Positions 31,586 through 39,286 are shown, numbered from the stretch's first letter. The stretch is DNA of 64,000 bases from VRUE01 sp035557635 (GCA_035557635.1 DATMDR010000022.1:20001-84000), one strand, 5' to 3'. Notes: generated by a model not told the origin, from the letters alone. Numbers and translations are program-made.

Positions 31586-32223
31586 AAGCGACCGCCATCC
31601 TCCCGGTCAAGCGCTTCGCGGCGGCGAAGCGGCGCCTCGCGGCGGGAATCGACGAGCCCCGGCGGGAGGCGCTGGTCGCGGCGATGCTGGAGGACGTGCT
31701 CGAGGCGATCGGCGCGGCGCGGACGATCGAGCGCACGATCGTCGTCAGCGACGAGCCGCGCGCGGTCGAGCTGGCTCGGAGCGCTGGGGCCGAGGTCGTC
31801 CCCGACCCTCCCGAGGAGGGCCATTCCGAGGCGGCGCTGGCGGGAATCGCCCGCGCCGAGACGCTCGGAGCCGAGCGCGTGATGCTGCTTCCAGGAGACT
31901 GCCCGCTACTCGAGCCACGCGAGCTCGACCGGGTGCTGACAGGCGTTCCCGAGCGTTACGTCGCCATCGTGCCGGACCGCCACGGCACCGGCACCAACGC
32001 CCTGGTCCTCTCTCCCCCCGATGCGATCCAGCCCGCCTTCGGCGGGGGCAGCTGCGCGCGCCACGTCGCCGCCGCTCGCGAGGCGGGCATCCCCTTCGCG
32101 GTCGAGGAGCTGCCCTCGCTCGCCCTCGACCTCGACACCCCGGCCGACCTCGTCGCCCTGACGCGGGCGCTGGCGGCGAAGCGAGGCCGGGCAAAGCGAA
32201 CCGCGAAGGCGCTTGGGATATGA
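31582..32223 (+). CDS. cofC: Phospho-lactate/PEP guanylyltransferase CofC/FbiD
   Basis: 213 residues. CofC makes the GDP-activated C3 donor for CofD. The start AILPVKRFAAAKRRLA is the family's nucleotide loop (usual PVKxxxxAKxRL). VSDEPRAVELARSAGAEVVP, GDCPLL (metal-binding Asp) and PDRHGTGTNALVLSPP are typical, as is FGGGSCARHVAAAREAG. The TTG start is within the TGA stop of cofD and the 3' end overlaps cofE by ATGA. Together these indicate strict translational coupling of cofD-cofC-cofE. Confidence 0.94.
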   Translation: MKATAILPVKRFAAAKRRLAAGIDEPRREALVAAMLEDVLEAIGAARTIERTIVVSDEPRAVELARSAGAEVVPDPPEEGHSEAALAGIARAETLGAERVMLLPGDCPLLEPRELDRVLTGVPERYVAIVPDRHGTGTNALVLSPPDAIQPAFGGGSCARHVAAAREAGIPFAVEELPSLALDLDTPADLVALTRALAAKRGRAKRTAKALGI

Positions 32224-33038
32224 GCGAGGCGGCGGAGCTGAGAGTCCTGCCTGTAGCGGGCCTGCCGGAGTTCACCGAGGGGATGCGGGTCGGCGAGGAG
32301 ATCGCGAAATCGGCCGAGCTGCGCGACGGGGACGTGGTCGTCGTCGCGCAGAAGATCGTCTCCAAGACCGAGGGCCGCGTTCGCCGTCTCTCCTCGGTGG
32401 AGGCGAGCGCCGAGGCGCGTCGCCTCGCCGCGGCGCTGGACAAGGAGCCGGAGCTGGTCGAGCTCGTCCTCCAGGAGAGTCGCGAGGTGCTGCGCGCCGA
32501 GCGCGGCGTCCTCATCGTCGAGACCCACCACGGCTTCGTCTGCGCCAACGCCGGCGTCGACACCTCCAACCTCCCCGAGCCCGGGACGGCATGCCTCCTC
32601 CCCGAGGACCCCGATGCCTCTGCCCGCAAGCTCAGAGCCGAAATCACCGCTGCCACTGCTGGGGGGCCGGGGGTGGGACTCGCCGGACACTCTACGTCCG
32701 GCGAGTCCCACCCCCGAGCTCCCCACAGCATCGGCGTCGTGATCGCCGACAGCTTCGGCCGCGCCTGGCGCCTCGGCCAGGCCGAGGTGGCGATCGGCTG
32801 CGCAGGACTGGCCCCGCTCGACGACTGGCGGGGGCGCGGCGACGCCGAGGGCCGCAAGCTGGAAGCGACCCTGATCGCGGTCGCCGACGAGGCCGCGGCA
32901 GCCGCCGACCTCGTCCGTGACAAGACGAGTCGAGTCCCCGCCACGATCGTCCGCGGCCTCGGCCGCTTCGTCACCCCTGAGGACGGCCCGGGCGCCGCCG
33001 CCCTGCGCCGCCCCCGCGGCGAGGACCTATTCCGCTAG
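32220..33038 (+). CDS. cofE: Coenzyme F420:L-glutamate ligase CofE/FbiB
   Basis: 272 residues, longer than the usual roughly 245-250 of CofE. It adds glutamates to F420-0 with GTP. The opening ELRVLPVAGLPEFTEGMRVG, DGDVVVVAQKIVSKTEGR and VLIVETHHGFVCANAGVDTS are characteristic, as is DSFGRAWRLGQAEVAIGCAG. There is no FMN reductase domain, so it is the short, archaeal-type form. Residues about 150-166 are encoded by a 47-bp perfect hairpin (PE2), a segment absent from the homologs I know. Its 3' end overlaps the convergent gene by 12 bp. Confidence 0.93.
   Translation: MSEAAELRVLPVAGLPEFTEGMRVGEEIAKSAELRDGDVVVVAQKIVSKTEGRVRRLSSVEASAEARRLAAALDKEPELVELVLQESREVLRAERGVLIVETHHGFVCANAGVDTSNLPEPGTACLLPEDPDASARKLRAEITAATAGGPGVGLAGHSTSGESHPRAPHSIGVVIADSFGRAWRLGQAEVAIGCAGLAPLDDWRGRGDAEGRKLEATLIAVADEAAAAADLVRDKTSRVPATIVRGLGRFVTPEDGPGAAALRRPRGEDLFR
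32669..32715. repeat. Palindromic element PE2 inside cofE
   Basis: Left arm GGGGGTGGGACTCGCCGGAC (32669-32688), a 7-nt loop, and a perfect 20-bp right arm (32696-32715). It is read in frame as part of cofE. Flanking GGGG (about 32661-32664) and CCCC (32721-32724) may extend the stem. Confidence 0.9.
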
Positions 33039-34169
33039 AGGCTGGACGGATTCCAGCGTCGGGCCGAGCTTGGCGGCGTCGATGCGGATCTCGGAAGTCC
33101 CCGCTACCTGCTCGCCGCTGCGGTGGAGGCCGACTTCGATCTGCACGTAGCTGCTGCCGGGGACGATCATGCTGACCGCGTCGCGGGCGTCGACCAGCTC
33201 GCCGTCGAGATAAACCGCGTAGAAGCCGGCACCCTGGCTGGACGCCCTGAAGTGGACGATCGCGTCATGCCATTCCAGCTCCGGGACCGGCGCCAGGAAG
33301 CGGTCGCCGCCGACCGCCTCTCCGCTCGACCAGAGTCCGCGCTCGCCGTCCTGCCCGCCGACCGCCGGATTCCAGAGCTGCAGGCCGAAGGCCGAGGTCT
33401 CGCTCGCATCGCTCGTGAGCCGCAGGATCGCGTTGTCGACACCGGGCTCGCCGTAGGTCATCGTTTGGATGTAGAAGGAGAAGGCGAACGCGTACTCGTC
33501 GCCCTCGTGGATCTGGACCACGCCTTCGTCGCCTTCGTCGCCGTCGCCGCCCAGGATCAGTTGCGAACGGGACCGCGTGCCGGTCAGCCGAACCAGGCTG
33601 GACCTTTCGCCGTCGCGCACGATCCCGCTGACCAGCCTCGGCGTCACCTCGCTGGTCGCGGCGGTGCTCCATCCCTCCATGCCGTTCTCGAAGTCAGCGA
33701 CCAGGTGCGGGGCCGCGGGCGCGACTGGGGGCACGGCCGGGGCGGGGGGCACCGGCTCCGGCAGCGCCACGACCGGCACGATTGGTGGAGCCTGGGGCTC
33801 GGGCGGTGGCGGCGCGGGGAGCGAAACGGGCTGAGCGTCACTCAGCGCGCGGCCCGGTGAGATGCCGATCCGCGAAATCGGCGCCGGCTCCCGGACGGTC
33901 ACCGGCTCGATCGCGGGGATCGAGTACGCGGCCACCTGAGCGCCCGCGACGGCGGGCGAGACAGCCGAACGACCGGGCGCCAAAGCGATCGCATCGCCCA
34001 GCCCCGCTTCGACCTCGGGCGAGACCCGCAGCTGAGGGGTGACCGAGTTGGTCTCCCAGGGCCGCAGGCTGATCAGCGCCGCGGCGGCAAGCACGAGCAG
34101 CAGGGCAAGCAGCGAGAAGACTGCCAGCCCCGATCCTCCTCCCCTTACTGCAGACGAACGCGAAGCGAT
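33027..34169 (-). CDS. Membrane-anchored heparin-lyase-like (jelly-roll) protein, ATC start
   Basis: 380 residues from ATC 34169. An N-terminal membrane anchor (SGLAVFSLLALLLVLAAAAL, about residues 13-32) is followed by a linker of about 100 residues rich in Pro/Ala (LPAPPPPEPQAPPIVPVVAL). A C-terminal jelly-roll domain (about 155-380) resembles heparin-lyase-type/concanavalin folds: FENGMEGWST, EYAFAFSFYIQTMTYGEPG, VHFRASSQGAGFYAVYLDGE. It would face the outside and may bind or cleave surface glycan. ATC 34169 is exactly 6 nt after TATGGT; the first canonical start (GTG at 34094) would cut the anchor. It overlaps cofE by 12 bp in convergence. Confidence 0.65.
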   Translation of the reverse strand: MASRSSAVRGGGSGLAVFSLLALLLVLAAAALISLRPWETNSVTPQLRVSPEVEAGLGDAIALAPGRSAVSPAVAGAQVAAYSIPAIEPVTVREPAPISRIGISPGRALSDAQPVSLPAPPPPEPQAPPIVPVVALPEPVPPAPAVPPVAPAAPHLVADFENGMEGWSTAATSEVTPRLVSGIVRDGERSSLVRLTGTRSRSQLILGGDGDEGDEGVVQIHEGDEYAFAFSFYIQTMTYGEPGVDNAILRLTSDASETSAFGLQLWNPAVGGQDGERGLWSSGEAVGGDRFLAPVPELEWHDAIVHFRASSQGAGFYAVYLDGELVDARDAVSMIVPGSSYVQIEVGLHRSGEQVAGTSEIRIDAAKLGPTLESVQPLAE

Positions 34170-34201
34170 AAACGCACCATACCGCTAGAACAAACGTCCA
34201 G

Positions 34202-36463
34202 CTAGTAGGTCTCGACGATCTCGTAGAGCGTCGTGCGCTGGGCGGGCTCGCGGCCACCGGCGCGGGCAGCCGCGATCAGCTGCTCCGGCTCCAGCCGCAC
34301 GCCGTGCTGGGAGCCCGCCATCCGCGAGATGTTCTCCTCCATCAGGGTGCCGCCGAGGTCGTTGACGCCCCAGCGCAGCGCCTCGGTGGCGGCGTCGAGG
34401 CCCATCTTCACCCAGCTCGCCTGCAGGTTGGGGATCGTCTTGCCCAGCGCCAGACGGAAGGCGGCGGTGTGCTTGAGGTTCTCGCTCGCCGATATCTCCT
34501 CGATCCCGTGGGTGCGGCCGAGCATCGTGTTGAAGGGGATGAAGCTGAGCGGCACGAACTCGGTGATGCCGCCGGTGCGCTCCTGCAGAGCGCGGACGAC
34601 GCGCATGTGGCGGGCCAGCTCGCGCGGCTCCTCGATGTGGCCGAACATCACCGTCGAGGTCGAGCGCAGCCCGGCCCGGTGAGAGGCCTCGATGATCTCG
34701 ACCCAGCGATCGACCGGGAGCTTGTTGGGCGAGATGCGCTGGCGCACCCCATCGTCGAGCACCTCGGCCGCGGTGCCGGGAGTCGAGCCGAGCCCGCACT
34801 CGATCAGGAACTCGAACACTTCCTCCGGCCCCTTGCCCGAGCGCTCGCACATGTAGTGGACCTCCATCGGCGAGTAGGCGTGCAGGTGCAGCTGCGGCGC
34901 CACGTCCTTGGCCAGCCGCAGCCACCTGCCGTACTCCTCCAGGGTCAGGTCGGGATGGATGCCGCCCTGCATGCAAATCTCGGTCGCACCGAACTCGACC
35001 GCTTCCCGAATCCGCGCGGCGAAGTCCTGCTCGGAGACCTCGTAGGCGTCGGGCGAGCGCCGGCCCTGCCCGAAGCCGCAGAAGGCGCAGCCGACCACGC
35101 AGATGTTGGTGAAGTTGATGTTGCGGTTGACGACGAAGGTGACCCGGTTGCCAGCCAGCTCGACACGCAGCTCGTCGGCGGCGGCCCGCATCTCCTCGAT
35201 CGCCCCAGGCCGCGTCTCGGCGAAGAGCGCGGTCAGCTCGTCCTCGCTCAGCTCCCCGCCCTCGCGCCCCTTGGCGATCGCCCTCTCGGTCAAGCCGGAC
35301 TCGAGCGACTCTTCCGAGCGTCGCCCCGACCCGCGCCGAGGGATGAAGCTCCAGTACTTCAGCTTGACCACGTCGAGGACCCCCTGCTCCATCCACTCGG
35401 GGTCCATGTATTGCGGGTAGACGCACAACCTCTCGGTCAGCGCATAGCCCTTTGGAGCCAACTTCTTCCGCACCTCATGGGGGCTCGGAAATGGCTCCTC
35501 AGGTGAGATGTGATCTCCATTCGCTGATAGTCCACCGAGATCAGTCGCTCCCTCCTCGACCAACTCGGGCCAGGCATCCGACAGATTCGGCGGCACCTGA
35601 ACGCCTACATCGGGCATCAACCTCCGGCACTCGGCTATCAGCCGCTTGATGTCATCGACGCTGACTGGACTTGCCCAGGCTGGAAGGGACGATGGGGGCT
35701 CCCCCGATGGGAACTCGCGGAGCGGAGTTCCTTTCGTCCCTGCGTCACCTTGGGATGAAGCCCCAGCGGGGGAGTCCCCATCGTCCCCCCACCTCCGGCG
35801 TGCCGAAGCATCGGCGATATCCGCCACTTCTTGGCCGTAGTAGCGAGGGTGCGGGACGAAGTTCTGGAGGATCACCTCCTGCAGGTGCCCATAGCGTCCG
35901 TGTAGCCGCGCGAGCGCTTCGAGCGATTCGATGCGCTCGTCCTCGGTCTCTCCGATACCAACCAGGATCCCACTGGTGAAGGGGATTTTGAGCTCGCCCG
36001 CTGCCTCGATCGTCGCCAACCGCTTGGCTGGGTGCTTGGTCGGGGAGCCGGCGTGGACGGTGTCCATCAGGTGCTCGGCGGTGGACTCGAGCATCAGGCC
36101 CTGGGAGGCGGTCACCTCACGCAGGCGGGCGAGATCGCCGCGGTCGAGGACACCGATGTTGGTGTGGGGCAGGATGCCGCGCTCGAGTGCCCGTTCGCAG
36201 ACCCAGACGACGTAGGAGGTGAAGTCGTCGTGGCCCCACTCGGCGAGCCGGGCCGCGACCTCGGCGTTGACCTCCGGCCGCTCGCCGGTGAGGACGAGCA
36301 GCTCCTTGGCGTTGCGCCGCTCAGCCTCGTCGAGGCGGCTTTCGACTGCCTCGGGAGAGTGGATGTGGGCGCGATGCGTGGCGAACGCGCAGTACTTGCA
36401 GTGGCACTGGCAGGTGCGCGAGAGGGAGAGCGTGTAGTTCCGCGAGAAGGTGACCCGGCGCAC
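34202..36463 (-). CDS. fbiC: FO synthase, fused CofG/CofH
   Basis: 753 residues. It makes the deazaflavin FO from tyrosine and 5-amino-6-ribitylamino-uracil. Two radical SAM halves are fused, as in actinobacteria. The CofG half has CQCHCKYC (about residues 18-25) and HTNIGVLDRGDLARL, LMLESTAEHLM. The CofH half has CVVGCAFCGFGQ (about 466-477) and MQGGIHPDLTLEEYGRWLRL. The joint contains AKGREGGELSEDELTALFAE. GTG 36463 follows TAGAGT at 7 nt, so the earlier GTG 36472 is not preferred. Residues about 226-260 are encoded by palindromic element PE3, an extra segment between ADIADASARRRWG and LPAWASPVSVDDIKRL. Confidence 0.95.
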   Translation of the reverse strand: MRRVTFSRNYTLSLSRTCQCHCKYCAFATHRAHIHSPEAVESRLDEAERRNAKELLVLTGERPEVNAEVAARLAEWGHDDFTSYVVWVCERALERGILPHTNIGVLDRGDLARLREVTASQGLMLESTAEHLMDTVHAGSPTKHPAKRLATIEAAGELKIPFTSGILVGIGETEDERIESLEALARLHGRYGHLQEVILQNFVPHPRYYGQEVADIADASARRRWGDDGDSPAGASSQGDAGTKGTPLREFPSGEPPSSLPAWASPVSVDDIKRLIAECRRLMPDVGVQVPPNLSDAWPELVEEGATDLGGLSANGDHISPEEPFPSPHEVRKKLAPKGYALTERLCVYPQYMDPEWMEQGVLDVVKLKYWSFIPRRGSGRRSEESLESGLTERAIAKGREGGELSEDELTALFAETRPGAIEEMRAAADELRVELAGNRVTFVVNRNINFTNICVVGCAFCGFGQGRRSPDAYEVSEQDFAARIREAVEFGATEICMQGGIHPDLTLEEYGRWLRLAKDVAPQLHLHAYSPMEVHYMCERSGKGPEEVFEFLIECGLGSTPGTAAEVLDDGVRQRISPNKLPVDRWVEIIEASHRAGLRSTSTVMFGHIEEPRELARHMRVVRALQERTGGITEFVPLSFIPFNTMLGRTHGIEEISASENLKHTAAFRLALGKTIPNLQASWVKMGLDAATEALRWGVNDLGGTLMEENISRMAGSQHGVRLEPEQLIAAARAGGREPAQRTTLYEIVETY
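35686..35787. repeat. Palindromic element PE3 inside fbiC
   Basis: A 102-bp imperfect palindrome. The outer arm 35686-35705 (GGGACGATGGGGGCTCCCCC) pairs with 35768-35787 at 19 of 20 positions. An inner hairpin GGAACTC/GAGTTCC is also present. It is read through in frame by fbiC. Confidence 0.85.
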
Positions 36464-36494
36464 GACCGTCACTCTAGTGCGGGGCTAGAAACAG

Positions 36495-36529
36495 GCGAGC
36501 CGCCGGGGCGTGCAGTCCCGGCGGCTCGC
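36495..36529 (-). terminator. Terminator downstream of the aquaporin gene
   Basis: A 13-bp perfect stem GCGAGCCGCCGGG/CCCGGCGGCTCGC with a 9-nt loop lies just after the aquaporin stop and before fbiC. On the minus strand CTGTTTC follows the stem, a weak T-rich tail. Confidence 0.7.
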
Positions 36530-36543
36530 GAAGCTGCTGAGGC

Positions 36544-37320
36544 TCAGGAAGCGGCGCCGGGGCTTCTGCCGGTGCCTGCGGTCGGCGAAGCCGTGGGCTT
36601 GACCCGCTCTGGCGGCTCGGTCGGCGCCGGACCGCCCGGCTCGAGCACGAACTTGAAGACGCCGACGGCGGCGAGGGCGCCGACGATCGGGCCGACGATG
36701 TAGAGCCAGACGTCGCCCCACTCGTTGCCGACCAGCGCCGGGCCGAACCAGCGCGCCGGATTGAACGAGCCGCCGTCGAGCGGTCCGCCGACCATGACGA
36801 TGAAGCCCAGCGTGACGCCAATGGCGAGCGGCGCCCAGTCCTTGACGCTCTTCTTCGAGAAGACCGCGGCGAGGATCACCAGGACCAGACAGAAGGTCCC
36901 GACAGCCTCGACGATCATCCCCTGGAAGTTGCTGCTGAGCAGGCCGCTGACCTGGACCGCGCCGTAGTTGGTGGCACGTCCCTCGTCTAGCAGCAGGCCC
37001 TTGCAGAGCAGAGCGCCGAGCACGCCGCCGGAGAGCTGGGCGAGCATGTAGATCAGCGCGTCGATCGGCGCTATCCGCCTGATCGCGAGCACCGCGAGCG
37101 TCACCGCGGGGTTGAAGTGGCCGCCGCTGGCGATGCCGAACATCACGATCAGCCCGAACAGCAGGAAGGCGTGAACGAGGCCGATGACGGCGAAGTCGGT
37201 TCCAAACTGTGCCTGTTCACCAGTCGAGAGGTAGATCACGACGACGCTGGTGACGAAGAACACCAGTAGGAAGGTGCCGATCAGCTCGGCAAGGTAAGCC
37301 GGAAGTCCTCTTTGCTGCAC
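36544..37320 (-). CDS. Aquaporin/glycerol facilitator (MIP family)
   Basis: 258 residues with six hydrophobic helices. The two half-helices carry NPA boxes: SGGHFNPAVTLAVLA (about residues 64-78) and DGGSFNPARWFGPALV (about 175-190). The Arg directly after the second NPA is the selectivity-filter residue. It lets water or small neutral solutes cross the membrane. A C-terminal tail of about 40 residues is Pro/Thr/Ser-rich. GTG 37320 has a strong ribosome site (AGGAGGAG) about 4 nt upstream, so this gene is leadered. A hairpin terminator follows the stop. Confidence 0.95.
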   Translation of the reverse strand: MQQRGLPAYLAELIGTFLLVFFVTSVVVIYLSTGEQAQFGTDFAVIGLVHAFLLFGLIVMFGIASGGHFNPAVTLAVLAIRRIAPIDALIYMLAQLSGGVLGALLCKGLLLDEGRATNYGAVQVSGLLSSNFQGMIVEAVGTFCLVLVILAAVFSKKSVKDWAPLAIGVTLGFIVMVGGPLDGGSFNPARWFGPALVGNEWGDVWLYIVGPIVGALAAVGVFKFVLEPGGPAPTEPPERVKPTASPTAGTGRSPGAAS

Positions 37321-37400
37321 GCTCTCCTCCTAGTTCCCAGGTTGCGGTTTCGCGGGCGGCAGTCTACTCACATCGACCGAGCCAATAAGGTCTCCCCCGC

Positions 37401-38357
37401 ATGAGATGGGGTACCGCGCTGCTGGCGGTCGCCCTGCTGTGGGCCGGCGCGATCGGCTGCGGTGGGAGCGACGCAGAACCGGGCGCGCCGAGCGGCGCGA
37501 CGCTTGTGCTCGATTTCACCCCCAACGCGGTCCACTCGGGGATCTACGCGGCGCGGGAGCGGGGCTTCTACGCCGACGCGGGGATCGATCTGACCGTACG
37601 CCAGCCCGGCGAATCGACCGACGCGCCGAAGCTGCTCGAGGCGGGACGAGCGGAGCTCGCGATCCTTGACATCCACGACCTCGGGATCGCCCGCGAGCGC
37701 GGGCTCGACCTGGTCGGCGTGATGCCCTTGGTGCAGCGCCCGCTGGCGGCGGTGCTCGCTCGCGGCGATGGCCCAGTGCGCCGCCCGCGTGATCTCGAAG
37801 GGAGGGTCGTCGGCGTGACCGGACTGCCCTCCGACGAAGCCGTGGTCGACTCCGAGGTGAGTGCCGACGGCGGCGACCCGGGCCGCGTGCGTCGGGTCAC
37901 GATCGGCTTCAACGCAGTCGCCTCCCTCGCCGCCGGTCGCGTCGACGCGACCACCGGATTCTGGAACGCCGAGGGGGTCACGCTGCAGCGCCAAGGCATC
38001 CCGACCCGGGTCTTCAAGGTCGACCGCTACGGCGCCCCGCCCTATCCCGAGCTGGTCCTGACCACCTCGCGCGAGACGCTCGAACGCGACCCCGAACTGA
38101 TCGACGCCGTCGTCGATGCCACCACCCGCGGCTACGCCCTCGCGGTTCGCGAGCCCCAACAGGCCCTCGACGACCTGCTAGCCGAAGTCCCCGGTCTCGA
38201 CCGCGCCGAACAGGCGGCTCAGCTGCACGCTCTCGGCCCCGACCTCCGCCCCGCTCCCTTCGATCCCGTCGTGCTGCGCAAATGGGCGACGTGGGACCTC
38301 GAGCACGGGATCCTCCAGCGCCCGCTCGACGTCGAAGCGGCCTTCCAACTGCGCTGA
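37401..38357 (+). CDS. NMT1/THI5-like substrate-binding lipoprotein
   Basis: 318 residues. The lipoprotein signal (LLAVALLWAGAIGC, Cys at about 20) anchors it outside the membrane. The mature part begins LVLDFTPNAVHSGIYAARER, which is characteristic of the NMT1/THI5-like binding proteins for thiamine pyrimidine precursors or similar aromatic compounds. VVGVTGLPSDEAVVDSEV and the GRVDATTGFWNAEG pocket segment follow. No ABC permease or ATPase gene is nearby, so the partner transporter must be elsewhere. The ligand is uncertain. ATG 37401 is 9 nt after TAAGGT. Confidence 0.85.
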   Translation: MRWGTALLAVALLWAGAIGCGGSDAEPGAPSGATLVLDFTPNAVHSGIYAARERGFYADAGIDLTVRQPGESTDAPKLLEAGRAELAILDIHDLGIARERGLDLVGVMPLVQRPLAAVLARGDGPVRRPRDLEGRVVGVTGLPSDEAVVDSEVSADGGDPGRVRRVTIGFNAVASLAAGRVDATTGFWNAEGVTLQRQGIPTRVFKVDRYGAPPYPELVLTTSRETLERDPELIDAVVDATTRGYALAVREPQQALDDLLAEVPGLDRAEQAAQLHALGPDLRPAPFDPVVLRKWATWDLEHGILQRPLDVEAAFQLR

Positions 38358-38358
38358 A

Positions 38359-38431
38359 TGGGAGGGACTGATGTCCCTCTGATGGAGACTCAGCCGAAGG
38401 GCCTCCAGCAGAGGGACATCAGTCCCTCCCA
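38359..38431. repeat. Palindromic element PE4 between convergent genes
   Basis: Left arm from 38359 (tGGGAGGGACTGATGTCCC...) pairs perfectly over 23 bp with the right arm ending at 38431. The stem goes on inward with one mismatch (TGGAG/CTCCA). The stop codon of the minus-strand gene at 38419 lies in the right arm, so its last residues (GGRD) are encoded by the element. Confidence 0.9.
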
Positions 38432-38748
38432 CCCAACAACCGTTCGGCCAGCAGCGGCAGTTCCCGAGCCATTCGCGAGCGCGGCACCACCAGGTCAACC
38501 CCGGCTGCCTCCGCCGTCTCGCGCGTCTCAACGTCGACGTGGGAGTAGTAACCGAGCACCGGCATACCGAGTCCGACCAGTGCCTCGGGATTCTCGGCGT
38601 CCAGGTCGGCGACGATTAGCTCGACGCCTTCGAGCTCCGCCTCCTGCAAAGACGCCGAGAGCGTTACCTCATGTCCAGCCGCCCGCAGCGTCTCCTCGAC
38701 CTTGCTGCCCAGCATCAGGTCAGTGGCGAGAGCGACGACGCGCGCCAC
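38419..38748 (-). CDS. Small receiver-like domain protein
   Basis: 109 residues. The order of strands and helices follows a CheY-like receiver: VVALATDLMLGSKVEETLRA (strand 1 and helix 1), ELIVADLDAE (strand 3, with an Asp at the phospho-acceptor place), MPVLGYYSHVD (strand 4) and GVDLVVPRSRM (strand 5). The lysine of true receivers appears to be missing (VVPRSR), so phosphorylation is doubtful. GTG 38748 is the start; an upstream in-frame extension would cover a large palindrome. The last residues come from palindromic element PE4. Confidence 0.6.
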   Translation of the reverse strand: MARVVALATDLMLGSKVEETLRAAGHEVTLSASLQEAELEGVELIVADLDAENPEALVGLGMPVLGYYSHVDVETRETAEAAGVDLVVPRSRMARELPLLAERLLGGRD

Positions 38749-38764
38749 TAGACGACTGACTCCC

Positions 38765-38901
38765 AATTGACGTGCCTGCGGGGGCACGACTGGCCTAGCT
38801 GGGCGGTGCACGCAGCCGCAGCGCGTAGCAGCGCTACGCGCGAGGACTGTGGGTGCCGATCCAGCGCCGTGCCAGGCGTGTCATCCGTGGGTACGTCAAT
38901 T
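38765..38901. repeat. Imperfect ~137-bp palindrome PE6 with terminal inverted repeats
   Basis: Ends AATTGACGTGCC (38765-38776) and the complement of 38890-38901 match at 11 of 12 positions. Inside are paired blocks, notably the central GCGCGTAGC-AGC-GCTACGCGC hairpin. The segment fills the gap between two minus-strand genes and has no convincing coding frame. It looks like a small non-autonomous (MITE-like) element or a structured RNA. Confidence 0.6.
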
Positions 38902-38914
38902 TGAGTCATTCGTC

Positions 38915-39277
38915 TTACAGCGAGCGGCGCTGGCGGAACTCTTCGCGGACGCTCTCCGGCCGGCCCCACATCTGCACGACCTCGGAGCGGCCCTCGCGCA
39001 CCTCGCGCACCTGCATCTCGCCGGCGACGCCTTCGCCGTCGAGCTTCGCCAGCACGCCCTTCACCGTCTCCGCCGCCGCCGCGTGCCCGAAGCTGTGCGC
39101 GACGAGCAGCCGCCAGTGCCAGTCCGCCTCCGAGTAGGGCTGGGCGTTGACCTGGCTTAGGGCGACCGCCGTGTCGACATACTGGCTCTCGTCCTCGATT
39201 CGCAGGTCGACCTCCAGGTCGGTCCAGTCCGGCGGCAGCGAGTCGAGCACCTGCTGGAAGTCGTCGGCCAAGGCCAC
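38915..39277 (-). CDS. Conserved protein of unknown function
   Basis: 120 residues. No membrane segment or signal. It is predicted to mix helices and strands (DDFQQVLDSLPPDWTDLEVD, YVDTAVALSQVN, ADWHWRLLVAHSFGHAAAAE, GVAGEMQVREVREGRSEVVQ). The repeated acidic-aromatic motif DLEVDLRIEDE may form a small alpha/beta domain. Start GTG 39277. It ends a run of three minus-strand genes that begins with the multicopper oxidase, 9 bp after the DtxR gene, so co-transcription is likely. Confidence 0.65.
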   Translation of the reverse strand: MALADDFQQVLDSLPPDWTDLEVDLRIEDESQYVDTAVALSQVNAQPYSEADWHWRLLVAHSFGHAAAAETVKGVLAKLDGEGVAGEMQVREVREGRSEVVQMWGRPESVREEFRQRRSL

Positions 39278-39286
39278 GGGGGCAGC

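Noticed and set aside
37321..37400. A TPP riboswitch before the THI5-like gene
   Set aside because: The 80 bp upstream lack the conserved THI-box blocks and the gene seems to have only a 9-nt leader.
38748..38969. A 73-codon minus-strand frame in the gap next to the receiver-like gene
   Set aside because: It lies over the PE6 palindrome, has no ribosome site and its composition is explained by the inverted repeat.
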